Shown piece after piece: positions 58,901 to 64,000 of a stretch of DNA of 64,000 nucleotides. The DNA is taken from assembly GCA_963970005.1 (NCBI GenBank), contig CAXAMN010022695.1, positions 1,090,678-1,154,677 of the forward strand, read 5' to 3'. Numbering within the stretch: position 1 is the stretch's first letter; each line of letters begins with the position of its first letter. The stretch is from Durusdinium trenchii (lineage: Eukaryota > Sar > Dinophyceae > Suessiales > Symbiodiniaceae). The position numbers were made by a program, and so were the translations under genes. The notes beneath the pieces were generated by a model. It was given only the letters and a program-made list of their open reading frames with translations. It was not told the DNA's origin and searched no databases.

Positions 58901-61900
58901 GGTATTACATTGCAGTGTTACAGCTGGGCATTGTCATTTTGGCGGTTTGTCCAAGAAACAGGTTGTATATCAATCCCTTCTTGGCATTCTCTATACGGTG
59001 GCGGCGGACCGTCACCATCTTGTTGTATTCTGCAACTGCCCGGTTTAGGCAGTCTTTCAATGCCTTTGATACACCTGCTTTTCCCGAACGTCTCTCTAGA
59101 GAAATAGCTTGGTTCATAGTACCCGCCAGGTCGACGGCGCTCGGTGATTGCTTCTCAGAGCTGACATATCCCTGTTCTTAGTTAAGCAGGTCACATGTGC
59201 CAGTCTAAGGAACAAGTTACTGTGACACTGTGAATCACAAACTATTTCGATAGCAAAGGCTCTCAAGCTGTAGAGGTAGTGGTGAGCTGGATTGTCGTAC
59301 CAAGTAAATGCACATCTAACAATACGGAAACTCTCAAGCATGGCCTTGACATGCGGGTGTTCCAATTGCCGATCATCCCATTCCTGCATATGGGCATATG
59401 GTAGCGAGGCTGCGTACAACATTTTGACACTTTAACCCAAAGCTAGCTATGATGACATCCATCATGAGACATAATGCCGACATGTGTCCAACTCGTAAAT
59501 GAAGCAAACAATGGACACCATGATCAAGACTTTGCAGAATCCGTCGACAAAGCATACACTGCCCGGCTTTAAGACTCTGGTGGAGTCTGCGAATGGAAAG
59601 GACACCTCGACCGCCTCTGCTGAGCTCCGATAGCCACGAAGAAATTCTCTGAAATGAAGGCGAACTTGTTGGTTTTGCGGCCAAACTGCAAGCTGTCAAG
59701 GGTGCTGCACCAATGATCTTCAGAAAACTCAACACCTGGCAAACCTACCAGAACTCTTGACATTGAGTCCCTGACACCCGTTCTTGGCATCTCTATCGAT
59801 GTTGAACGCGCTCAGGGGCAGCCATAGTTCCTTCAACGATGAGCGAGGAACTAGAGTCAAGACAGGCCTTGCATCATCCCTCTCAAAGGCACACATCACC
59901 AGGCGATCAATCACCTGCAAGGGCACGCAAGCAGAAGGTTTGCCCCTCTCAAAATTGACTGACTGGAGCCTGGCCTTCTCTCGAGTGCTTACATCCCCAA
60001 ACACTGCGTTGACATGTTCCCCGAGGTTCTTCTTCGCAACAACCTAGAAACAAGACATGCTGCCGAACAATGGGTTCGCCAAACAACTTGGAAAGTGTTG
60101 AGGCGTCCACTGTCTCAAAATAGGCAGTCAACTGGTCCAGGGGGTCTGCATCAATTTCTGGTTTCTCCTCTTCTTTTGTCTCCACGGCCATGCGGAAACA
60201 AGCACACAGGATCCCTAAACTTCCAGGTGACTTGGAGCCACTGAAAGCTGGACAAGAAGTAAAATCAATACCTGCACAAAAAAATAATAACCATCACAAA
60301 AAGGACACATCAAACAGCACTAAGGTTTTCCAGCGGAAATCTTGCGCGCACATCTGGCATACTCTGGCAAGCTAAGGATCACCCAGGTTGACCCATGCTT
60401 TGTATGCAAAACCCCAAATCTAGTTCCTATGGAACATCACTTGAAGCCAATGAGGCCTCGGTGGATCAGGCCGCTGACCCAGCTCCAACCGGGCTACCCG
60501 GTCAGCTGCACTTGGTCCATTGGAGATGAACTCAATCTGTTCATAGGGCTGCCTTGGCCGGTCATTGTTCAGCAAGCTCTCGTAGTATCTGAAGGTCCGG
60601 GTCAAGTGTGGGAAGTCCTCACGAAGAGCCTTCAGGAGTGATTCGATTTCCTGACGTCGCTCCTCATCCAGGACAGCTCGACAGGTCTGCTCAGTAGAGT
60701 TGATGGTGCTCCAGAAATGTTGGCAAGCTGGAAGGAAGGATTCTGCAAAAACTAGCAAGGGTGGTTGCGAGAGGCCTGAATCACTCATGTTGGCCTTGAC
60801 CATAACGAAAACATCTTTCTGGCTTCCTGCTGATCTCAGCCGTGGTGGCAGCTTTTGATCAAGATCTGCAGCTGGAAGGTTTGGCATGACTGACAAGCGA
60901 GGAAAGGCGACACACAAACAAGGAAGCAAGCAATTTACTTGGTTTTTGTGTGCAAGTGCGCACAATGTACTGACATGTCAATGTACCTAGCCTTCCCTCC
61001 GCATGAATGTGAAGGACTGCGGGACTTTCATGTTCTGGGATTCATCTGACTTTCTGGTCTTGTAGGCCCCATACAAGGTGCTTGTGCTCGGCATGCACTG
61101 ACACCATAGCCTCACCTTGACTCACGCGCGCGTCCAAACAAACACTGTAACGATCTCGCCGAGTAACTGTCTCGATGAACTCGACGGTGAACTCCAAGCC
61201 TTGCTTGACAAAGAGTGGTCCCACCTTTTGCAGGAGTACCCTGGCGACAGTGTTTGATATTCAATCTCGGCGCAAAAAACCTGGAGTGGGAGGCAATGAG
61301 CGTGCCTTCGAAAGTCTTGCGGTGTTTGAAGTTGGGATCGCTGTTCTGACTTGATCGCTGCTGTGCATAGGCTAAACACGCCGTCTGGCAAGCAGGGGAA
61401 CTTAAGTCGCAAGCAAACAAGCCTTCACGCAAAACTGCCAACAAAATTCAACAAATGTGGCCAGGATGCCTATGTCTTCATGCGTGTGTCCCACCACCAT
61501 ATGGTGGTGGGACACAGCATTGAAGTACCCAGCTTGGGTTAAAAGACAGGCTAGTCTTCCTGTGAATGAGTTTCTCACTTCCTTGACTGTATTGTCGCTC
61601 TGCAACCAGAGCCTAGGGACTGATCTGAAGAATGATGATTGATTCACTGAAGGGCCTTTACACTAAACTGCTGACAAGCAACTCTGTTGGAAACGGAGCT
61701 GCTTTCACCCGCGATTGCTTCCATGCCTTGTCGATGGAGCGCATGGCCTCATGAACCGGGAATGTCATCATTCCAGGTTGTTCCAGACACGAATCTCACT
61801 AACTATTTAAGGGCGGCCTGGGCGCCACCTCAAAAGTCCAGTTGGAACCCAGGGCTTGACCCTCGTCTGCAATAAACATATACACGCCGTACCCGTGCAC

Positions 61901-63469
61901 AATCGTTGCCGTCAAGGTTAATTGAGTACCTTGTTTCAATGCCCAAGGTCCACAGTGAAGCCTCCCTCACATGCAAAAAACTGAAACACAATGATCTTAT
62001 GTTCATCCAGTGTGCGTCTGGTATTCTCGTACAATGCGCGCTTCGGTGTGCGATGCCATTTTGGCAAAGACAGCTTGGCGTGATCGAAGGTATCCAAGAT
62101 CATTACTAAGATGTCTTTCTGAACTTTGGATCGCTCTCTGGCTAGCCAGTAAACTTCCCTGTCCCTGAAGGACTGGGTGAAGTGATGGAGTAGTTGGTCC
62201 GAGAGTTTCGCGTGCGTCATGTAGTCCTTATCTTCAACAAGGCGTAGAGACTTAATTAATAAATGAACACTAAATGGTAGTGGCAGAATGCTCCAATCCA
62301 AGTTTCTTTGGATTCCTGTATTTGTGTGCGAAGCTTGGCACAAGTCAGGCACTGCGCGTGGTGACTAGGTTGCCGGAATTTCAGGCATTGGCGCCAAGCA
62401 ATAGTTTGATTGAAGAAGGTCGCACGCGAAGCTGCCTGTTCTTTCTTGACAGCACACCATGCCTTGTACATCAAAAACAAAGTACTCCAGTTTCCGTGAG
62501 GCATCTCCCGGGCAGGGAGCCTGCTCGGGTCACTGTTGAACGTGACTTGCATAGAGCCACCCATCAATTGGGCATTGACCAAGCGGTCAAGAAGCTCATC
62601 TCTCAGCTGACTATCGGACTTGTTGAGCAAGCTTTTGCTGGCGATCCTGACAGTGTTTGTGTGTTGGCTTGGCTTTGATCAAGAATATAGTGGACAGCTG
62701 ACACTCGATTCCAGACTTGTTCATGCAAGGGTCTCTGTGGCCATTGCCTCCCCAGCAGTCCAATACATGTGGAGCATGAAGGATTTAACACTCGCGCTCA
62801 TGATGGCAGGTCTTTCTGACTGTCCTTTCTTGCATTCCAACTCGATGCTTGAAAGCCAAAGTGCAAAACTGCTTCACATGTGAACAGCTTTTCCATACCA
62901 AGCAAAGGCTCTGCCTAAGGTCCGGAAATCTTTCCCCCCAAATGTTTTGCGACATCGTTGCAGCCTCTTCCGTCCAACTGCGAGCATAGCCATCCAGGCC
63001 TCCTTGCAAACATGAAGTCCTCGCAGTGACAGGCCACTTTGAGTTTTGATGGACCGAAAAATGTGCTGACTTCACAATTTGCTGACTCCACAACAGGCCA
63101 AGCAAAAGTCCTTCTATGTGCCACTGCTTCTTGCCTCCACTGCCCTGCTGGATTGTCCACAGTACCGTGTCCTGCCCTGACTTGGACAGTGACCAAAACA
63201 TGCAGCAAATCTTCATTAAGATCCTGAAATTGACAACGCAGCGGCACTTGCACTTAGGGCGTCGAAGGATGTCACGGATTCGATCACCTGACTTTCCGTT
63301 TTTTGCATGTTCTGAAAACTCCGCATCATCATGGTGAGATGCAACAACTTGCATGCTCTGGAGCCGCTCTATGGTAAGGTCAATGTAACCAATCCCTGTT
63401 TGGTGAGACTCAGAGCTGCTTGATCCACTGGAGGAAGCATCATCATGACCATCATTAGCATCACCACTC
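49693..63469 (-). CDS. Large intron-rich gene: DDE-transposase-like (DUF7869-type) N-terminal half, long unknown C-terminal half
   Basis: From 63.47 to 49.7 kb the minus strand carries nearly 40 short coding-like segments separated by 50-300-bp AT-richer gaps. The N-terminal third has, in order, a Cys-rich block, LHVCKEAWMAML, CLTCAKL, MILDTFDHAK, HGYGVYMFIADE, DNTVKEVRNSF and GHTHEDID. This order resembles a DDE-transposase-like family (DUF7869-type), whose members I remember as numerous in Symbiodiniaceae. Joins 63111/63019, 61470/61384, 61281/61224, 61126/61058 and 60992/60889 were checked and stay in frame. Downstream exons are clear by openness and AG-G starts but were not all joined, and apparent stops at 58.32, 54.56 and 53.20 kb leave room for two or more genes. 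No terminal inverted repeats or target-site duplication were seen. Confidence 0.65.
50059..50505 (-). CDS. Pro/Ala/Lys-rich exon 35
   Basis: After GACATCAG: DLFGDSVEALVDTSLPDDGS, then Pro/Ser-rich, then ARAAPKGKAKAKVKATASGR, KPKASAKRTAAKRAAQPKNA, KDEVEKKLHSVSM; GC donor (TATG then GCTTGC). 149 codons in phase. The Ala-Lys-Pro composition resembles histone-H1-like tails and could bind nucleic acid (inference). Confidence 0.62.
50873..51256 (-). CDS. Two exons before the Pro/Ala/Lys tail
   Basis: First (51180-51256, after GGCTAG): GDAPATEPASGDGELPKEWP, QWSPSL, before GTGAGA. Second (50873-51076, after GCTTAG): SDVYGGDIPGQDFYCLNVIP, GDDTYPPCNATETESCPSVT, VEYHPDNQLGLDQTPSYK, before GTGCCA. All four splice sites follow the local pattern. 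Confidence 0.58.
51893..52257 (-). CDS. Charged low-complexity exon 34
   Basis: After TTGGACAG: GSKRLSDETLPGRFSSESSP, KPAAKTKKPKNQKKTEQEDD, HGKKDDDSDDEPGSGSDPEN, RKGGRTMKRPSRNDGG, KKKPAKKGRQ; ends GGCAG then GCGTGG (GC donor). 365 bp, alternating acidic and basic blocks typical of disordered nuclear proteins. Confidence 0.62.
52330..52459 (-). CDS. Ser/Ala-rich exon
   Basis: After TGCAAG: AFNLNTLVPQSSSRAAPRAA, STKVSASNTANNARPSWPNK. Low-complexity, disordered. On the same strand and about 70 bp from the next exon. Confidence 0.48.
53203..53290 (-). CDS. Exon 33, unidentified
   Basis: After CTGGCAG: VDNSTAGVKKLVPIRPISCL, TGLVDIDQVNFRLM, then TAG. Acceptor good; the stop may be real or spliced out. 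Confidence 0.45.
53430..53911 (-). CDS. Exons 31-32, unidentified, with a poly-Lys run
   Basis: Exon 31 (about 53705-53911, after GACTAAG): EADDCMQDSAGRWFRFAADQ, NMVVVMEKTRDLAQHLHELN, CIESPTVLSNVLQEFQDSGE. Exon 32 (about 53430-53628): VKLALSHHHISDAGEITPEK, PLIFVLDPPDDGE, then eight Lys, then KGPTLVSFGAKLSVSKLKG. Confidence 0.52.
54147..54476 (-). CDS. Exons 29-30, unidentified
   Basis: Exon 29 (about 54380-54476, after CTGGCAG): NTADAEAQERPAKRIKVEKE, DKVSDEVVNSLT; PAKRIKVE resembles a nuclear-localisation or SUMO site. Exon 30 (54147-54258, after TTGTTCAG): CKVQLNNMAELITNQDGDCL, YMVSKGKNQFLAHREL. Confidence 0.5.
54557..54996 (-). CDS. Exon 28, long, ends at a stop or hidden donor
   Basis: Reads NFASKLGLDDQEVAEQRRFL, VLDATVDSLQQRVANCVYDS, FGPVVAALKENPEHQPGSFK, KLAILQSLVAPWLDAENLKD, ALEFVDDCLGLAAS and then TGA at 54557-54559. 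About 145 codons. It may be the 3' end of one gene or an exon with a donor shortly before the stop. Confidence 0.6.
55075..55273 (-). CDS. Exon 27, unidentified
   Basis: After GTTTAG: AIESLLHNELFPEEAAGTDI, TITPSSMETMVVIDLVAYDC, LACLEARSKDIGELALLD. The acceptor is firm. The hydrophobic strand MVVIDLVAYD followed by a helix suggests the same domain as exon 23. Confidence 0.58.
55345..55775 (-). CDS. Exons 25-26, unidentified
   Basis: Exon 25 (about 55575-55775, after TGGACAG): SGSITGLLISQKDKGNLFRQ, TRGYKSGVVHDVVMLPRNGM. Exon 26 (about 55345-55440, after TTGCAG): ETPGLVGSVKLYEKVKPVES. Edges of the second are uncertain because two frames are open. Confidence 0.5.
56201..56350 (-). CDS. Exon 24, acidic
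   Basis: After CACTGCAG: KKDSKDEPGQDEEAKDEPMK, EESDEDSGEKPDPTEDVDVR, YKLETLG, ending CTTGG then GTGAGA. Highly charged linker between folded parts. Confidence 0.6.
56590..56933 (-). CDS. Exon 23, unidentified, long
   Basis: After CTTGCAG: LLQELHGKAWEIVGKYIRTN, AESTILPAVSTWISEALGEI, HGVVLWCNLPTCGVLSAAKH, FRRNSCAVLLHPNRAGQPP. Well-formed alpha/beta-looking sequence; the hydrophobic strands VVLWCNLPT and CAVLLHPNRAG resemble the core of a Rossmann-like domain, but I cannot assign it. Confidence 0.6.
57215..57548 (-). CDS. Exons 21-22, unidentified
   Basis: Exon 21 (about 57420-57548, after CCCTGCAG): IRGHTVEEYISSAQDRSKNA, ERSILAGFEAWKEHLRADQI. Exon 22 (57215-57322, after GGAAAG): PPRPYSKLKVDKGRFVPNVT, MATVRLQQGTVPAQ, before GTTTTC. 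The intron between is about 100 bp. Confidence 0.55.
57767..57845 (-). CDS. Exon 20, unidentified
   Basis: After CCCAAG: SLDHDLAGVLKAAQPFEWER, VSFILE, ending CTCGAG then GTGGGT. Good splice sites at both ends. Confidence 0.55.
57979..58221. repeat. Three copies of a short hairpin in an intron
   Basis: GACGGGGTTTCCAGAAACCCC followed by AT occurs at 57979-58001 and 58096-58118, and with C to T and A to G in the loop at 58199-58221. Each copy is a GGGGTTTC/GAAACCCC hairpin. Spacers of about 80-95 bp are AT-rich and only loosely alike. Confidence 0.92.
58315..58578 (-). CDS. Exons 18-19, followed by an in-frame stop
   Basis: A small piece DFERQVGTG (before GTGATG) and then ATLAVPLCQKAAQLDLAGHK, KLFDSACLWLYLRKRMCDNF, INQYDNLFAKGTIECS. 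TAG follows at about 58317. Either a donor near the end removes this stop or a first gene ends here; the sequence does not decide. Confidence 0.5.
58640..58880 (-). CDS. Exon 17 with an H.DGYP motif
   Basis: Reads PDGFIDVLHQHYDGYPHASS, GVILEVLADDFWVPGSVSRQ, then FKEVLEVTKDATMMWLYRAT. H.[WY]DGYP followed by a Gly and a helix recurs in uncharacterised proteins I remember, but I cannot name a family. The whole segment is open. Confidence 0.58.
58965..59104 (-). CDS. Exon 16, unidentified
   Basis: Reads ISLERRSGKAGVSKALKDCL, NRAVAEYNKMVTVRRHRIEN. Basic, helical. Acceptor likely ACCAAG; donor not fixed. Confidence 0.5.
59245..59407 (-). CDS. Exon 15, unidentified
   Basis: From CATATGCAG the frame reads EWDDRQLEHPHVKAMLESFR, then FTWYDNPAHHYLYSLRAFAI. 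Aromatic-rich and helical; no known domain. Donor not fixed. Confidence 0.5.
59600..59735 (-). CDS. Exon 14, unidentified
   Basis: After acceptor TTTGCCAG: VEFSEDHWCSTLDSLQFGRK, TNKFAFISENFFVAIGAQ. Edge choice is approximate. No family recognised. Confidence 0.5.
59778..60240 (-). CDS. Exons 12-13, unidentified region
   Basis: The first part (60240 to about 60048) reads GSKSPGSLGILCACFRMAVE and then KPEIDADPLDQLTAYFETVD. A second frame from about 60043 reads VVAKKNLGEHVNAVFGDVST and runs to LKELWLPLSAFNIDRDAK. A CTAG at 60044-60047 separates the frames with almost no room for an intron, so the junction is unresolved: a very small intron, a sequence error or a lesion. Confidence 0.55.
60441..60889 (-). 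CDS. Transposase-like gene, exon 11, longest clear exon
   Basis: After CTTGTCAG it reads VMPNLPAADLDQKLPPRLRS, FVMVKANMSDSGLSQPPLL, EEERQEIESLL-type helices and YESLLNNDRPRQPYEQIEF. About 150 codons without interruption. The donor is either GT after CTTCAA or GC after CATTG; the second fits the next exon better. Function unknown. Confidence 0.75.
60992..61058 (-). CDS. Transposase-like gene, exon 10
   Basis: 22 codons plus one base: TRKSDESQNMKVPQSFTFMR and RE. P.SF.F.R closes the catalytic region in the relatives I remember. Donor GAAG then GCTAGG (GC-AG intron of 102 bp). Confidence 0.72.
61126..61224 (-). CDS. Transposase-like gene, exon 9
   Basis: After a 56-bp GT-AG intron, 33 codons read VGPLFVKQGLEFTVEFIETV, TRRDRYSVCLDAR, ending before GTGAGT. 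A second donor 10 bp downstream would break the next join. Confidence 0.75.
61281..61384 (-). CDS. Transposase-like gene, exon 8
   Basis: Starts after GCCAG with AC, completing the split codon GAC, so that exons 7 and 8 read GHTHEDI-D-GVFSLC. It continues TAAIKSEQRSQLQTPQDFRR and ends CTCCAG then GTTTTT. 104 bp, in phase with both neighbours. The restored Asp makes this join one of the strongest in the model. Confidence 0.85.
61470..61599 (-). CDS. Transposase-like gene, exon 7 with DNT and GHTHEDI
   Basis: After acceptor GTTGCAG: SDNTVKEVRNSFTGRLACLL, TQAGYFNAVSHHHMVVGHTH, EDI plus one base. DN[TC]..E..N and GHTHED are the second and third catalytic-like motifs. It ends ATAG then GCATCC (GC donor). 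A 32-bp perfect palindrome (61485-61516) underlies SHHHMVVGHT. Confidence 0.82.
61485..61516. repeat. 32-bp perfect palindrome over the GHTH codons
   Basis: TGTGTCCCACCACCAT followed at once by its exact complement ATGGTGGTGGGACACA. It covers the codons for SHHHMVVGHT in exon 7 and has no loop. Confidence 0.95.
61690..61785 (-). CDS. Transposase-like gene, probable exon 6
   Basis: Codes PGMMTFPVHEAMRSIDKAWK and QSR, possibly ending before GTGAAA. It fits between exon 5 and the DNT exon, but neither edge is certain. Confidence 0.45.
61831..61927 (-). CDS. Transposase-like gene, exon 5: HGYGVYMFIADE
   Basis: Codes LTLTATIVHGYGVYMFIADE then GQALGSNWTFE, ending GAG then GTGGCG. The HG....F..D strand lies between the first Asp motif and DNT in the family. 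The acceptor is not fixed. Confidence 0.62.
62010..62250 (-). CDS. Transposase-like gene, exon 4 with the first catalytic-like Asp
   Basis: After acceptor TTAATTAAG it codes SLRLVEDKDYMTHAKLSDQL, REVYWLARERSKVQK and DILVMILDTFDHAKLSLPKW. D.[FM]D.AK..[LI]P is the first Asp motif; most relatives have DGMDQAK, so Thr-Phe and His are departures. The right edge is firm, the left edge approximate. Confidence 0.7.
62290..62662 (-). CDS. Transposase-like gene, exon 3 with C..C motif
   Basis: Codes SLLNKSDSQLRDELLDRLVN, then REMPHGNWSTLFLMYKAWCA, then FRQPSHHAQCLTCAKLRTQ. The H..C..C pattern in SHHAQCLTC is the part of this family that sits just before the first catalytic Asp. Edges are approximate. 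Confidence 0.68.
62915..63019 (-). CDS. Transposase-like gene, exon 2
   Basis: Starts after CTGCGAG and, joined to exon 1, gives HIE-GLHVCKEAWMAMLAVG and then RKRLQRCRKTFGGKDFRTLG. The intron between is 91 bp with GA-AG ends, and AGGACTT occurs at both ends of it. The donor is probably GC after CTTAG but its phase with exon 3 is not settled. A different reading without this intron loses the family match. Confidence 0.72.
   Translation of the reverse strand, partial: DFMFARRPGWLCSQLDGRGCNDVAKHLGGKISGP
63111..63469 (-). CDS. Transposase-like gene, exon 1 in view (Ser-rich, Cys cluster)
   Basis: Codes GDANDGHDDASSSGSSSSES, YIDLTIERLQSMQVVASHHD, RRPKCKCRC, then ILMKICCMFWSLSKSGQDTV and KKQWHIE. 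It may start after acceptor CAAG at about 63470 or be the tail of a longer exon. The end is firm: GAAG then GACTTT, a GA donor. The closely spaced Cys (CKCRC, KICC) suggest metal binding; this block precedes the catalytic part in related proteins as I remember them. Confidence 0.7.
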
Positions 63470-64000
63470 CTTGTTTTGCCCACAGGTTTAAGAACGCAAC
63501 AAGATGGTCAGAGTACACTGGTGCATTGTTGCTTTGAACTTCGGGTGCAACCCAGACACGAATCAGAAGAACCGGTTGAATCATCATCATCATCATCTTC
63601 AAACCTTTGAAGCCCTGGAACTCCATTGTGTAGACAGCCATCCGGATCCCAACGGCCAAGAAACGGCATGTGAGGAAACTGTATCAAAAAGACGAGTGAC
63701 AGGTAAACTACGAGGTTGAAGTCAAAAGGTTGAAGTCAGTTGAGATTTTATAACAATTCTGATGGCAAAGGAACGAACAGAACTATTGTGGTGTACTGTT
63801 TCGAACCAGGCAGGCAGGTGTTGGAATGTGAACTGAACAGTGGACAGTTCGACTGTCAAACAACTAAAACACGAGGAGTCAACAGTCTTTCCCTGCACCG
63901 CGCACCTGTCAGGCCGATGCTTTGTGACACTTAGTTGCCAGTCATCTTTGATGGCACAGTTGCTGACAATGCAGCAGCTAAGTTTACCAAGACGGCACGA
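63470..64000. other. Right edge, upstream of exon 1
   Basis: A minus-strand frame (63369-63659) reads VWVAPEVQSNNAPVYSDHLV just upstream of exon 1 in another frame and may be a further exon or chance. A poly-Met stretch in the same frame is an ATC/ATG-type simple repeat (63579-63602). No start codon or promoter is assigned. Confidence 0.3.

Overview
The window looks like nuclear DNA of a dinoflagellate, most likely a Symbiodiniaceae alga. The reasons are: exons interrupted by short introns whose donors are GT, GC and GA, all ending in AG and usually followed by G; a Copia polyprotein whose Gag has a Gly-Lys-rich tail instead of zinc knuckles; and high-copy-looking 21-bp and 42-bp repeats that I recall from Symbiodiniaceae gene models (memory, not a search). 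Every host gene and the Copia element I can support lie on the minus strand, as expected for a unidirectional dinoflagellate gene cluster.

Layout: (1) 1-6975, a Copia LTR retrotransposon, minus strand, whose 3' end runs off the left edge. Gag, protease, a methyltransferase-like insert and integrase share one frame; RT and then RNase H follow in two other frames. Both frame changes fall in runs of seven T and each is explained by one extra T. After RNase H the frame stays open to position 1 and adds a Cys/His cluster and a membrane segment. (2) 8.1-17.4 kb, six tiny colinear exons of a kinesin motor domain, with a decayed LINE RNase H remnant (8.75-9.8 kb, plus strand) inside one intron. (3) 17.4-49.3 kb, mostly non-coding and rich in TA microsatellites, hairpin MITE-like elements, 21-bp and 42-bp tandem repeats and a long GAGT-type array with a 10-N gap. 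Scattered candidate exons include one ankyrin-like and one heavy-metal-associated (HMA)-like. (4) 49.7-63.5 kb, a dense run of nearly 40 candidate exons that I read as one large minus-strand gene. Its N-terminal half carries the D...DNT...GHTHEDID motif set of DDE-transposase-like (DUF7869-type) proteins, and its C-terminal half is unrecognised, ending in charged and Pro/Ala/Lys-rich exons.

The best candidates for something undescribed are the heavily intronised transposase-like gene (several joins checked in frame, one of which rebuilds the last catalytic-like Asp) and the Copia element with a methyltransferase-like insert and a membrane tail. I see no tRNA, rRNA, CRISPR or bacterial-type operon. 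All family assignments come from motifs read by eye.
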